Shown here: piece after piece, positions 34,683-41,823 of the stretch
Layout of the letters: the number at the start of each line of letters is the position of its first letter
How positions within the stretch are numbered: the stretch's first letter is position 1
Source of the DNA: Burkholderiales bacterium RIFCSPLOWO2_12_FULL_65_40
Lineage (GTDB): Bacteria; Pseudomonadota; Gammaproteobacteria; Burkholderiales; Burkholderiaceae_C
Direction of reading: 5' to 3'
NCBI GenBank assembly: GCA_001770955.1
Contig: MESL01000043.1
Span: 1-41,823, forward strand
Length of the DNA: 41,823 nt
The notes under the pieces: generated by a model
The model's database searches: none
Told to the model about the DNA's origin: nothing
What the model saw: only the letters and a program-made list of their open reading frames with translations
Position numbers and translations under genes: made by a program

Positions 34683-34721
34683 CTGTTAACGCAGACAGAG
34701 TAAGGGCTGGGGTCGTATTTA
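34670..34721 (+). repeat. Dispersed intergenic repeat, copy E (diverged)
   Basis: Matches the family at CAATAGCTGTTAACGC and, further on, AAGGGCTGGGGTCGTATTT, with a changed loop. It occupies the entire gap between the convergent mutT and yacG genes and contains the stop codons of both (TAG 34680-34682 on plus; TAA 34721-34719 on minus). Confidence 0.55.
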
Positions 34722-34940
34722 GTTGATGCTTGTGCGCGGATCGCCAAAGGTGGCATCTTCGGGCGGTGCATTGGTCGGAACGCGAAAGTTTTCGCTGGCC
34801 CAGGCGCCCAGATCCATCTGCTTGCAGCGCTCGCTGCAAAAAGGGCGCCAGGGGTTTTGCGGGCTGTAGAGGCTGGGGCCGCGGCAGGCGGGGCAGGCGA
34901 CCTGCCGGGCGGAAGCGGAGGGCCGTACGGTGTCACTCAT
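34719..34940 (-). CDS. yacG: DNA gyrase inhibitor YacG (zinc protein)
   Basis: The 73-residue protein has the four-cysteine zinc site C16-x2-C19 and C35-x3-C39 (ACPACRG and PFCSERCKQMDLGAW). YacG binds GyrB and inhibits gyrase in E. coli. It lies 19 bases after zapD and is the last gene of the pilBCD-coaE-orf53-zapD-yacG strand. In E. coli, coaE, zapD and yacG are likewise clustered. Confidence 0.95.
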   Translation of the reverse strand: MSDTVRPSASARQVACPACRGPSLYSPQNPWRPFCSERCKQMDLGAWASENFRVPTNAPPEDATFGDPRTSIN

Positions 34941-34959
34941 GGGCAGCAGGGGGTGGCCA

Positions 34960-35715
34960 TCAGGCGCACAGTGTCAGTTCAAAGACGGCATCATCGGCGC
35001 TGGCCTGCAGGGGGCCTTCGGGCAACTGGTGCATCAGGCGTACCGAGACCATCAGTCGGTTGCCACTGATCTCGGGCACCAGGCCCAGCGCAGGGTCGAT
35101 GCGCAGGCGCAGCAACTGGAAGGTGCGGCCCTGCGGGAGGTTCTGCTGCAATTGGCCGCGCTCGGCAGCCACTTTCTGGGGGACGCCCGCATCGCGCAGG
35201 AGCTTGAGCAGCAGGTAGATGGACTCTGCCAGGGGCGCCAGCGTGGAGGCCCAGCCCTCCAGTGCTTGCTGCCGGTCGGTGGCGGGCCGGTGCTGCCAGG
35301 CGTAGTAGCTGGGCAGATCGAAACCGCAGGTGCCACCCGGAATGCCTGAACGGCTGCGAATGCTCATCAGCCATTCGTTCTCGGTCAGGGTCTGGCCGGT
35401 TTTCCCTACCTGGGTGTTGAGCTGGACAAAGCACCGGTCAAGCTGGGCCACGATGGCATCCAGGGCAGATTCGGAAATGGAGGGGTTGCCCCGGTAGCCA
35501 TCCAGTACATGTTTCTGCTTTTCGATGTCCTTGAGAACGTCGGACTTCAGATCGGCCCGAGCTGCCACGTCCATGATCTCGAACACGGTGGTCAGCGCGA
35601 AGTGGTGGTCCAGCGCATCGCTGCGTGCGATCAGTTCACCCAGGCGCCGGAACAGGTGTTCCAGCCGCAGATAGGTGCGGATGCGTTCGTTGAAAGGGTA
35701 TTCGTAAAGAATCAC
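34960..35715 (-). CDS. zapD: Cell division protein ZapD
   Basis: The 251-residue protein starts VILYEYPFNERIRTYLRLEHLF (the GTG codon is read as Met), the signature start of ZapD, which bundles FtsZ filaments. Further hallmarks are NEWLMSIRSRSGIPGGTCGFDLPSYYAW and the C-terminal VSVRLMHQ. The GTG at 35715 overlaps the stop of the small upstream ORF as GTGA; an apparent longer frame has no family support. There is no strong Shine-Dalgarno, so coupling to the upstream ORF is plausible. Confidence 0.93.
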   Translation of the reverse strand: MILYEYPFNERIRTYLRLEHLFRRLGELIARSDALDHHFALTTVFEIMDVAARADLKSDVLKDIEKQKHVLDGYRGNPSISESALDAIVAQLDRCFVQLNTQVGKTGQTLTENEWLMSIRSRSGIPGGTCGFDLPSYYAWQHRPATDRQQALEGWASTLAPLAESIYLLLKLLRDAGVPQKVAAERGQLQQNLPQGRTFQLLRLRIDPALGLVPEISGNRLMVSVRLMHQLPEGPLQASADDAVFELTLCA

Positions 35716-35873
35716 GCTGCCAGTTTCCAGGTAAAGGCGCCAGGGGCGAGGGCCGCATGGGGATGCTCGGCATGCCGGGCGCAGAGACAGGCGATGCAGG
35801 CATTGCCACCGCGCAGTTGCATGCAGCAATCCGCCAGAAAGACACGCATGGCGACGGGCCGAAGTTTAATCAT
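35712..35873 (-). CDS. Small Cys/His-rich ORF between coaE and zapD
   Basis: The 53-residue frame starts at an ATG overlapping the coaE stop (ATGA) and stops at a TGA overlapping the zapD start (GTGA). It fills the interval exactly. The protein starts MIKLRPVAMRVFLADCCMQL and contains C16, C17, C26, C29 and C31, then H34, H37 and H39 (CIACLCARHAEHPH), which could bind a metal. I do not recognise a family. No strong Shine-Dalgarno is visible, consistent with translation by coupling. The alternative is that it is a chance frame in a 160-base leader of zapD; the double 4-nt overlap argues against that. Confidence 0.55.
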   Translation of the reverse strand: MIKLRPVAMRVFLADCCMQLRGGNACIACLCARHAEHPHAALAPGAFTWKLAA

Positions 35874-36493
35874 AGTCCGAACCGTCCAGCCAGCGTGATC
35901 ACCCGGGCATTCAAGGCATCCATGGTGAGCTGGTCGTTGTACAGCACGATGTCTGCGGCAGCACGGCGACGCCGACGGCTGGCCTGCGAGGCAATGATGG
36001 CTTCAATGGCGCTGCGCTCAAGGGCATTGCGCGCCATCACGCGTGCAATCTGTGTTTCTGTGGGGCAATCCACCACGATCACTGCATCCAGTATGCGGGG
36101 CCAATGCGTGGATTCGACCAGCAAGGGGATATCGAACACCAACAGACGCTTGCCGATGGCTTGCGCGGCCCGCGCCTGGGCCTCGGTCACCTCGGCCACC
36201 AGGGGGTGAATGATGGCTTCAAGTTGTTTGCGCGAATCCGGTTGCGAGAAAGCCCGCTCCCGCATGCGTGAGCGGTCCAGGGCCCCGCTTGAATCGACAA
36301 ACTCGGGTCCGAAGGCCTGGGCAATGGCGGCCATGGCCAGGCCACCAGGGGCGGTCAGTTCGCGCGCGATCTGGTCTGCATCGATCAGGGCGGCCCCCCG
36401 ATCGGCCAGCAGGCGACCGACCGTGCTTTTGCCGCTGCCAATGCCGCCGGTCAACCCGACGCGCCAGGATATCTTGGCGGGAGCGTCGTTCAC
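35870..36493 (-). CDS. coaE: Dephospho-CoA kinase
   Basis: CoaE phosphorylates dephospho-CoA in the last step of CoA synthesis. The protein has 207 residues from GTG 36493, with P-loop GGIGSGKS (16-23), DADQIARELTAPG and PLLVESTHWPRILDAVIVVDCP. The longer open frame upstream is inside pilD. The GTG overlaps the pilD stop as GTGA. The pilD-coaE linkage is common in gamma- and betaproteobacteria. Confidence 0.96.
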   Translation of the reverse strand: MNDAPAKISWRVGLTGGIGSGKSTVGRLLADRGAALIDADQIARELTAPGGLAMAAIAQAFGPEFVDSSGALDRSRMRERAFSQPDSRKQLEAIIHPLVAEVTEAQARAAQAIGKRLLVFDIPLLVESTHWPRILDAVIVVDCPTETQIARVMARNALERSAIEAIIASQASRRRRRAAADIVLYNDQLTMDALNARVITLAGRFGL

Positions 36494-37371
36494 AGGCCCA
36501 GGGTGCCCAGCAGGGTTTGTAATACCGTGTTGGGGCCCAGCACCATGGCCAGCAGGCCCGCGCCCACCAGAAACGGTCCGAAGGGGACGTAGCCCCCCTC
36601 CCGCAGCTGATGGGAGAACTTCATGGCGATGCCCACGATGGCGCCCACCACGGAAGCCATGAGAATCAGCGGAACCAGTGCCTGCCAGCCAAACCAGGCC
36701 CCCAATGCGGCAAACAGCTTGAAATCGCCATAGCCCATGCCCTCCTTGCCCGTGACCAGCTTGAATCCCCAGTACACCAGCCAGAGCGACAGGTATCCGG
36801 CTGCCGCGCCGACGACGGAGCTGTAGAGAGGCACATCGATCCATTGCAACGCCGAAGCGAGCAGGCCGGCCCACAAAAGGGGCAGGGTCAAGTCATCAGG
36901 CAGCAGCGTGGTGTCCCAGTCGATGAAGGCCAGGGAGACCAGCAGGGCTGCAAAACCGCACCATGCCAGTCCGGTCACCGTGGCGCCCCATTGCTGGACG
37001 CAGAAAAAGAACAGCGCCGCCGTTGTCAGTTCCACCAGGGGATAGCGGATGCTGATGGATACTCCGCAGGACGAGCAACGCCCGCGCAGGAACAGGTAGC
37101 TGAGCACCGGAATGTTTTCATACCAGCGCAATTGATGTCCACAGGCCTGACAACGCGAGCGCGGCTGGGCCAGATTGAAACTGTCGGCGGGTGGGATATG
37201 TGCCGGTGAAACCTGCTCCTCTGTCATACCGACATATTCAGCGCATTCAGCCGCCCACTGGCGTTCCATCATCTTGGGAAGCCGGTAGATCACCACGTTC
37301 AGAAAACTGCCGACCAACAAGCCCAGCACGCCCGCCAATGCGGCGTCAAACCACGGTAAGGGCATCATCAA
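36490..37371 (-). CDS. pilD: Prepilin peptidase / N-methyltransferase PilD
   Basis: PilD cleaves and methylates type IV prepilins and type II pseudopilins at the inner membrane. The 293-residue protein has the zinc-binding CxxC pairs C74/C77 and C99/C102. The aspartates of the peptidase site are D151 and D153 (FIDWDTTLLPDD) and D216 in GYGD (213-216). About eight hydrophobic segments follow or surround these. The start overlaps the pilC stop by 4 bases (ATGA); two further ATG codons follow directly, so the exact start is open by two residues. Confidence 0.97.
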   Translation of the reverse strand: MMMPLPWFDAALAGVLGLLVGSFLNVVIYRLPKMMERQWAAECAEYVGMTEEQVSPAHIPPADSFNLAQPRSRCQACGHQLRWYENIPVLSYLFLRGRCSSCGVSISIRYPLVELTTAALFFFCVQQWGATVTGLAWCGFAALLVSLAFIDWDTTLLPDDLTLPLLWAGLLASALQWIDVPLYSSVVGAAAGYLSLWLVYWGFKLVTGKEGMGYGDFKLFAALGAWFGWQALVPLILMASVVGAIVGIAMKFSHQLREGGYVPFGPFLVGAGLLAMVLGPNTVLQTLLGTLGL

Positions 37372-38585
37372 ACGACTTGGCCCAGCTTGAAGATGGGCAG
37401 GTACATCGAAACCACGATGCCGCCAATCAGTGCGCCCAGAAAGACGATGATGATGGGCTCCATCAGGCTGGAGAGGCCGGCCACCATTTCATCCACCTCG
37501 GCTTCGTAGAAGTCGGCAGCCTTGCCCAGCATGTGGTCAATGGAACCCGATTCCTCACCAATGGCGCACATCTGCAGCACCATGGAAGGGAAAACGTTGG
37601 CGTTGGTCATGGCGGCCGTCAGACTGGTGCCGGTGGAGACTTCCTGCTGGATCTTGTCGGTAGCCATCGCGTACACGGAGTTGCCTGCGGCTCCGCCCAC
37701 GGAATCGAGTGCCTCCACCAGAGGTACCCCGGCCGCGAACATGGTGGACAGGGTGCGCGTCCAGCGTGCAACGGCGGATTTTTCGACCAGCGTTCCAAAA
37801 ATTGGCACACGCAGCAGCAGTCGGTCCATGAACATCTGCACTTTTTCGCTGCGCCGCCACGCCTGCATGAAGAAGTACACCCCGCCCCCGATGACACCAA
37901 AAATCAACCACCACCACTTGACGAAGACATCGCTGATGCCCATCACGAAAAGGGTGGGCGCAGGTAAATCTGCTCCAAAAGACGAAAAAACTTCCTTGAA
38001 CGCAGGAATGACGAAAATCATGATCACCGTTACCACGACAAAGGCGACGATGAGCACCGAAATGGGGTACATAAGTGCGGACTTGATCTTGCTCTTGATG
38101 GCCTCGGTCTTTTCCATGTACATGGCCAACCGGTCCAGCAGTGCCTCCAGGATACCGGCCTGCTCCCCGGCCTCGACCAGGTTGCAGTACAGACTGTCGA
38201 AATAGAGGGGGTACTTGCGGAAGGCTCCATTGAGCGAGGTGCCGGTCTCCACATCGGCGCGGATGTCGTTGAGCAGCTTGCCCACGCTCGGGTTCGTGTT
38301 GCCGCGTCCGACAATGTCAAAGGACTGCAACAGGGGAACACCCGCTTTCATCATGGTTGCCATCTGCCGGGTGAAGAGCGCAATATCTTTCGGCTTGATC
38401 TTCTTGCCCGAGCGCATGCGGCGCTTCTTGATCTTGGTAGGAAAGACACCTTGACGGCGCAAGGTAGCCTGCACCTGGTTTTCGCCGGATGCCCGAATCT
38501 CTCCGCGGACAATTTTTCCATTGCGGTCTTTGCCCTCCCACTCAAAGACAAAGTCCTTGATGTCCCGTGATGCAGTGGTCGCCAT
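37368..38585 (-). CDS. pilC: Type IV pilus inner-membrane platform protein PilC
   Basis: The 405-residue GspF/PilC family protein has two homologous cytoplasmic T2SSF domains (RQMATMMKAGVPLLQSF and RTLSTMFAAGVPLVEAL are the matching segments). Membrane helices lie near 185-210, 230-255 and 375-400. It transmits PilB and PilT/PilU motor action to pilin assembly. It lies 24 bases after pilB. Confidence 0.97.
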   Translation of the reverse strand: MATTASRDIKDFVFEWEGKDRNGKIVRGEIRASGENQVQATLRRQGVFPTKIKKRRMRSGKKIKPKDIALFTRQMATMMKAGVPLLQSFDIVGRGNTNPSVGKLLNDIRADVETGTSLNGAFRKYPLYFDSLYCNLVEAGEQAGILEALLDRLAMYMEKTEAIKSKIKSALMYPISVLIVAFVVVTVIMIFVIPAFKEVFSSFGADLPAPTLFVMGISDVFVKWWWLIFGVIGGGVYFFMQAWRRSEKVQMFMDRLLLRVPIFGTLVEKSAVARWTRTLSTMFAAGVPLVEALDSVGGAAGNSVYAMATDKIQQEVSTGTSLTAAMTNANVFPSMVLQMCAIGEESGSIDHMLGKAADFYEAEVDEMVAGLSSLMEPIIIVFLGALIGGIVVSMYLPIFKLGQVV

Positions 38586-38609
38586 GGCGCTCCCTATTGT
38601 CGGTCTGTC

Positions 38610-40346
38610 TTATATGTTGGTGACGGCCAGCACTTCTTCGATGGACGTGAGGCCCAGTTTGGCTTTGTACAGGCCTGCATCGCGCAGCGAGCGAACCCCT
38701 TCCCGCTTGGCCTGTTCTGCAATTTCCAGGGCGCTCCCGTCGCGAAGAATGATGCGCTGAAGCTCCTCGGTGATCGGCATGACCTGGTAGATGCCGAGCC
38801 GCCCCTTGTAGCCGTTATTGCAGGCAGAGCAACCGACTGGTTTGTAGGGAACCCACGAACCATCGATCTCGTGGTCCGGATAACCCGCATCGAGCAGTGC
38901 TTCATGGGGAATGTCGGCGGGGGCCTTGCACTGCGCGCACAGCCGCCGGGCCAGACGCTGTGCGGTGATCAGAATCACGCTGGACGCAATATTGAACGGC
39001 GCGATGCCCATGTTGCGCATCCGCGTGAGGGTGGTGGGCGCATCATTGGTGTGCAGCGTGGAAAGAACCAAGTGGCCCGTCTGGGCCGCCTTGATCGAAA
39101 TGTCTGCCGTTTCCAGATCCCGGATTTCACCGACCATGATGATGTCGGGATCCTGCCGCAGGAAGGATTTGAGTGCGACAGCAAAGGTCAGGCCGGCCTT
39201 GTCGTTCACATTGACCTGGTTGACGCCGGGCAGGTTGATTTCAGAGGGGTCTTCCGCTGTGGCGATATTGACCCCCGGCTTGTTCAACAAATTCAGGCAG
39301 GTGTAGAGTGACACCGTTTTGCCGGAACCGGTGGGGCCCGTGACCAGAATCATGCCGTACGGACGCCCGATGGCCTGGAGCAGGCGTTCCTTTTCCTCGG
39401 GCTCGTAGCCGAGGGCCTCGATGCCCATCTGGGCGCTGCTCGGGTCCAGGATACGGATCACGATCTTTTCGCCAAAGAGCGTGGGCAAAGTGCTGACCCG
39501 GAAATCGATCACCCGGTTGGGGCCGACTTTCAGCTTCATCCGGCCATCCTGGGGCACGCGCTTTTCCGAGATGTCCAGGCGCGAGATGACCTTGATGCGC
39601 GAGGCCAGCTTGTCCTTGATGGCGATCGGGGGAGAAGCGATCTCGCGCAGTTCTCCGTCGATGCGGAAGCGCACACGGTAGTGGTGCTCGTAGGGTTCGA
39701 AATGCAGGTCCGACGCGCGCATGTTGAAGGCATCGAGCAGCATCTTGTGCAGGAACTTGACGATGGGCGCGTCCTCGACGTCTCCAGCCCCCGAATCGGC
39801 CTCTTCGTTCGCTTCCTCAATGGGGACGTCGTCAAACTCGAAATCACCCCCGCCGGAGAATGTCTCCAGGTTGTCACTGACAGATTTGCTGCTCGCTTCA
39901 ATCAGCTTGGAGAGCTTGTCGAACTCCGCAATGATCCAGTCCACGCCCATCTGTGTCGTGAACTTGATTTTTTCTGCCGCTTCCTGATCGGTGGGGTCGG
40001 CCGTCGCAACGATCAGCCGGTTGTTGCGTTTGCTCAGAACCACCACGCGGTAGGCCTGGCATATCTTGGCGTCCAGCAAATCGCGCGGCAGGCGCTGAGG
40101 ATCGATGGCGTTCAGATCCAGAAGCGGCGCGCCGAAGACAGACGACACGGTATGCGCCAAATCGGCTGCCGAGACGGCGCCCGTTCCGGTCAGTTCGGCG
40201 ATGAAGCTGGTGCGGCTGAGCTGGGACTTCCGGTAGATGTCCTCGGCCGTTTTTTGCGTCAGCTTGCCGGCAGAAATCAGTGCCCGTCCCAAACCCGGGA
40301 GGGCAACTGATGCGGAATCTTTCTGAGCGGAGTCGACAGCAGCCAT
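38610..40346 (-). CDS. pilB: Type IV pilus assembly ATPase PilB
   Basis: The protein has 578 residues from ATG 40346 (MAAVDSAQKDS); a second in-frame ATG at 40388 would add 14 residues of low-complexity lead. The N-terminal MshEN/GSPII_E domain precedes the ATPase core with Walker A GPTGSGKT (about 335), Asp box TAEDPSEINLPG, Walker B DIIMVGEIRD and His box TGHLVLSTLHTNDA. A tetracysteine zinc site is present (CAQC near 470, CSAC near 507). PilB powers pilus extension. It heads the minus-strand pilBCD operon; no obvious promoter was found in the 114 bases up to the tRNA. Confidence 0.97.
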   Translation of the reverse strand: MAAVDSAQKDSASVALPGLGRALISAGKLTQKTAEDIYRKSQLSRTSFIAELTGTGAVSAADLAHTVSSVFGAPLLDLNAIDPQRLPRDLLDAKICQAYRVVVLSKRNNRLIVATADPTDQEAAEKIKFTTQMGVDWIIAEFDKLSKLIEASSKSVSDNLETFSGGGDFEFDDVPIEEANEEADSGAGDVEDAPIVKFLHKMLLDAFNMRASDLHFEPYEHHYRVRFRIDGELREIASPPIAIKDKLASRIKVISRLDISEKRVPQDGRMKLKVGPNRVIDFRVSTLPTLFGEKIVIRILDPSSAQMGIEALGYEPEEKERLLQAIGRPYGMILVTGPTGSGKTVSLYTCLNLLNKPGVNIATAEDPSEINLPGVNQVNVNDKAGLTFAVALKSFLRQDPDIIMVGEIRDLETADISIKAAQTGHLVLSTLHTNDAPTTLTRMRNMGIAPFNIASSVILITAQRLARRLCAQCKAPADIPHEALLDAGYPDHEIDGSWVPYKPVGCSACNNGYKGRLGIYQVMPITEELQRIILRDGSALEIAEQAKREGVRSLRDAGLYKAKLGLTSIEEVLAVTNI

Positions 40347-40460
40347 GTAACCGGATGGAAGAGAGGAAGTAGAGAACGATCCTATCATCGCCGATCGCCG
40401 TGGGGCTGTAAATCGCGGCGAACACCGTGGCGCGCAGGTTTGGCTGGGCCGAAGGGGATG

Positions 40461-40537
40461 TGGTCGGGGTGAGAGGATTCGAACCTCCGGCCTCTACGTC
40501 CCGAACGTAGCGCTCTACCAGGCTAAGCTACACCCCG
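40461..40537 (-). tRNA. proK: tRNA-Pro (anticodon CGG)
   Basis: A 77-nt cloverleaf on the minus strand: acceptor CGGGGTG pairing with CACCCCG, anticodon arm CTACG-TTCGGGA-CGTAG giving CGG, T-arm GGTTCGAATCC, and an encoded CCA end. The anticodon reads CCG proline codons. It lies 26 bases after the ispB stop on the same strand and may share its transcript. Confidence 0.97.
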
Positions 40538-40563
40538 ATGGACTGAGCGGCCCGCAGCCTCGA

Positions 40564-41556
40564 TCAGGTGCGGCGCTCAAGTAGCTGAGCTGCCAATTGT
40601 AGCAAACCTGTCGTGTATGCATTGGCCGGGAGGCGCTTCAGGGCGGCAATGGCGCGCTCGGCTTCGGAGTGTGCAGCATGGCGTGCAATGTTCAACGCAC
40701 CGGTATTGCGGACAATGTTCACAATGGCATCGAGTTGTTCGGTGCTGCCGTTTTCGATGGCGTGCCGCACCGTATCGCTTTCGAAAGTCGAGCCGCGCTG
40801 CATGGCGGCGATCAGAGGCAGGGTGGCCTTGCCCTCGCGCAGATCATCCCCCAGGTTCTTGCCCATCTCCTGGGCGTCGCCATCGTAGTCCAGCACGTCG
40901 TCGATGATCTGGAAGGCGGTGCCCAGAGCCTGGCCATAGGTGGCGCAGGCCTCTTCGGTCATGGCGTCGCTACCAGCGAGGACGGCTGCCAGACGGGCGC
41001 TGGCCTCGAACAGCTTGGCGGTCTTGGACCGGATGACCTGAAGGTAGCCGGCTTCGTCGAGCGATGCGTCGTGCATGTTCATCAGCTGCATGACTTCGCC
41101 CTCGGCGATCACGTTGGTGGCATCGGCAAGGATTTGCATGATGCGCATCTGTCCTGCCTCGACCATGATCTGGAAGGCGCGCGAGTACAGGAAATCTCCC
41201 ACCAGGACGCTGGCCGGGTTACCAAAAGTTTCATTTGCTGTGGCGCGTCCGCGACGCAGTGTAGAGGCGTCCACCACGTCGTCGTGCAGCAGTGTGGCTG
41301 TGTGAATGAATTCGACGACAGCTGCCAGATTGAAACGCTGTGTGCCCTGGTAGCCGAGAGCGCCACAAACCAGCAGCAACAGGGCGGGCCGCAGGCGCTT
41401 CCCGCCAGCGGCAATGATGTACTGGGATATCTGACCCACCAGCGGTACGCCGGAATCGAGTCTGTGGGCAATCACCTGGTCTACTGCCTGCATGTCGCCG
41501 GCAATGAGTGCAAGAGGTGAGGCGGAGGAGGGGGGCTGGGGGGCGGAGTCGGTCAA
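40564..41556 (-). CDS. ispB: Octaprenyl/polyprenyl diphosphate synthase
   Basis: The 330-residue trans-prenyltransferase makes the ubiquinone side chain. The first Asp-rich motif DDVVD (92-96) and the second DDVLD (219-223) bind Mg-diphosphate; GGKRLRPALLLL is also typical. Chain length cannot be fixed from sequence alone, but ispB divergent from rplU is the standard proteobacterial arrangement and supports octaprenyl synthase. The start is TTG 41556 with no clear ribosome binding site; a -10-like TATAAT lies 26 bases upstream. Confidence 0.93.
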   Translation of the reverse strand: MTDSAPQPPSSASPLALIAGDMQAVDQVIAHRLDSGVPLVGQISQYIIAAGGKRLRPALLLLVCGALGYQGTQRFNLAAVVEFIHTATLLHDDVVDASTLRRGRATANETFGNPASVLVGDFLYSRAFQIMVEAGQMRIMQILADATNVIAEGEVMQLMNMHDASLDEAGYLQVIRSKTAKLFEASARLAAVLAGSDAMTEEACATYGQALGTAFQIIDDVLDYDGDAQEMGKNLGDDLREGKATLPLIAAMQRGSTFESDTVRHAIENGSTEQLDAIVNIVRNTGALNIARHAAHSEAERAIAALKRLPANAYTTGLLQLAAQLLERRT

Positions 41557-41582
41557 GATGGTGGTCGCAGGCGGTGGCGCAG

Positions 41583-41588
41583 ATTATA
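41583..41588 (-). promoter_or_regulatory. Candidate -10 box of ispB
   Basis: On the minus strand TATAAT, a perfect consensus hexamer, lies 26 bases before the TTG start. A TTGGCA occurs 22 bases further upstream, which is too far to be an ideal -35. Confidence 0.5.
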
Positions 41589-41658
41589 GGAAGCCCTTTG
41601 TTACCGCGATTGCCAAAGCTTCCGTGCCGGATTGAATGCCATAGTTCGGCGAAGGTGC

Positions 41659-41664
41659 TACAAT
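41659..41664 (+). promoter_or_regulatory. Candidate -10 box of rplU
   Basis: TACAAT followed by CG lies 75 bases before the rplU ATG. TTGAAT at 41632-41637 is 21 bases upstream, a loose -35 candidate. The leader between them could carry ribosomal-protein control, but I see no defined structure. Confidence 0.45.
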
Positions 41665-41739
41665 CGCAGGTTCTGTGGGAATTCGTCCACGGAAACTTAT
41701 TCAAAGTACGAACGGTACCAAGAGTACAAAGAGGTCAAC

Positions 41740-41823
41740 ATGTACGCGGTCATAAAAACCGGCGGCAAGCAGTATCGCGTTGCTTCCGGCGAAAAAATTA
41801 AAGTAGAACAGATTGCTGCGGAC
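41740..41823 (+). CDS. rplU: 50S ribosomal protein L21 (partial, N-terminal 28 residues)
   Basis: The frame starts [20 protein letters not shown], the classic L21 N-terminus, and runs off the window. AAAGAGG at 41728-41734 is a good ribosome binding site. rpmA and obg normally follow outside the window. Confidence 0.97.
   Translation, partial: MYAVIKTGGKQYRVASGEKIKVEQIAAD

Noticed and set aside
36494..36874. Longer coaE frame reaching into pilD
   Set aside because: It is Gly/Arg-rich and unlike CoaE. The GTG at 36493 gives the exact family N-terminus.

Overview
The window reads as ordinary core chromosome of a GC-rich betaproteobacterium, most likely Comamonadaceae (Acidovorax-like). The evidence is gene content and order (pilB-pilC-pilD-coaE-zapD-yacG, ispB facing rplU, M23 peptidase-secA-argJ, a PilG/H/I/J/ChpA pilus chemosensory operon), frequent GTG/TTG starts, and a dispersed intergenic repeat that I associate from memory with this family. 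I see no CRISPR array, prophage, plasmid origin or obvious defence island. The only mobile-element trace is the tail of an IS110-like transposase at the left edge.

Layout. 1-230: transposase tail and a terminator. 253-3446 (minus): thiD-like kinase, hemL and a PlsC-type acyltransferase, probably one operon. 3541-14770 (plus): a small rubredoxin-like gene, then pilG, pilH, pilI, pilJ, the giant hybrid kinase chpA and a pilU-like ATPase. 14824-16305 (minus): photolyase, divergent from yqgE-ruvX-pyrR-pyrB-pyrC' and a second PlsC-type gene (16320-21016, plus). 21199-22425: Yip1-domain membrane protein. 22483-24775 (minus): a siaA-siaB-siaC partner-switching module. 24973-27773: divergent ATPase and permease genes of a ferric-iron ABC importer, with a Fur-like palindrome between them. 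27805-34682: dciA-like gene, M23 peptidase, secA, argJ, a DUF815 ATPase and a mutT/Nudix gene. 34719-40346 (minus): pilB-pilC-pilD-coaE-orf53-zapD-yacG. 40461-41556 (minus): tRNA-Pro(CGG) and ispB. The window ends inside rplU.

Two type IV pilus blocks dominate. The left one senses and signals: receptor PilJ, adaptor PilI, kinase ChpA, regulators PilG and PilH, retraction accessory PilU. The right one builds pili: extension ATPase PilB, platform PilC, prepilin peptidase PilD. The pyr block makes pyrimidines, with an apparently non-catalytic dihydroorotase that probably serves as a structural partner of aspartate transcarbamoylase.

I found no clearly new multi-gene system. The best candidates for something undescribed are: (i) a 53-codon Cys/His-rich ORF joined by 4-nt overlaps to coaE on one side and zapD on the other; (ii) a rubredoxin that has lost two of its four iron-ligand cysteines; (iii) a repeat family of which five copies lie at gene boundaries and supply stop and possibly start codons; (iv) a SiaABC module with CBS domains in place of a membrane sensor and no adjacent diguanylate cyclase. 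Most starts and functions here are read from sequence by eye; no searches were run.
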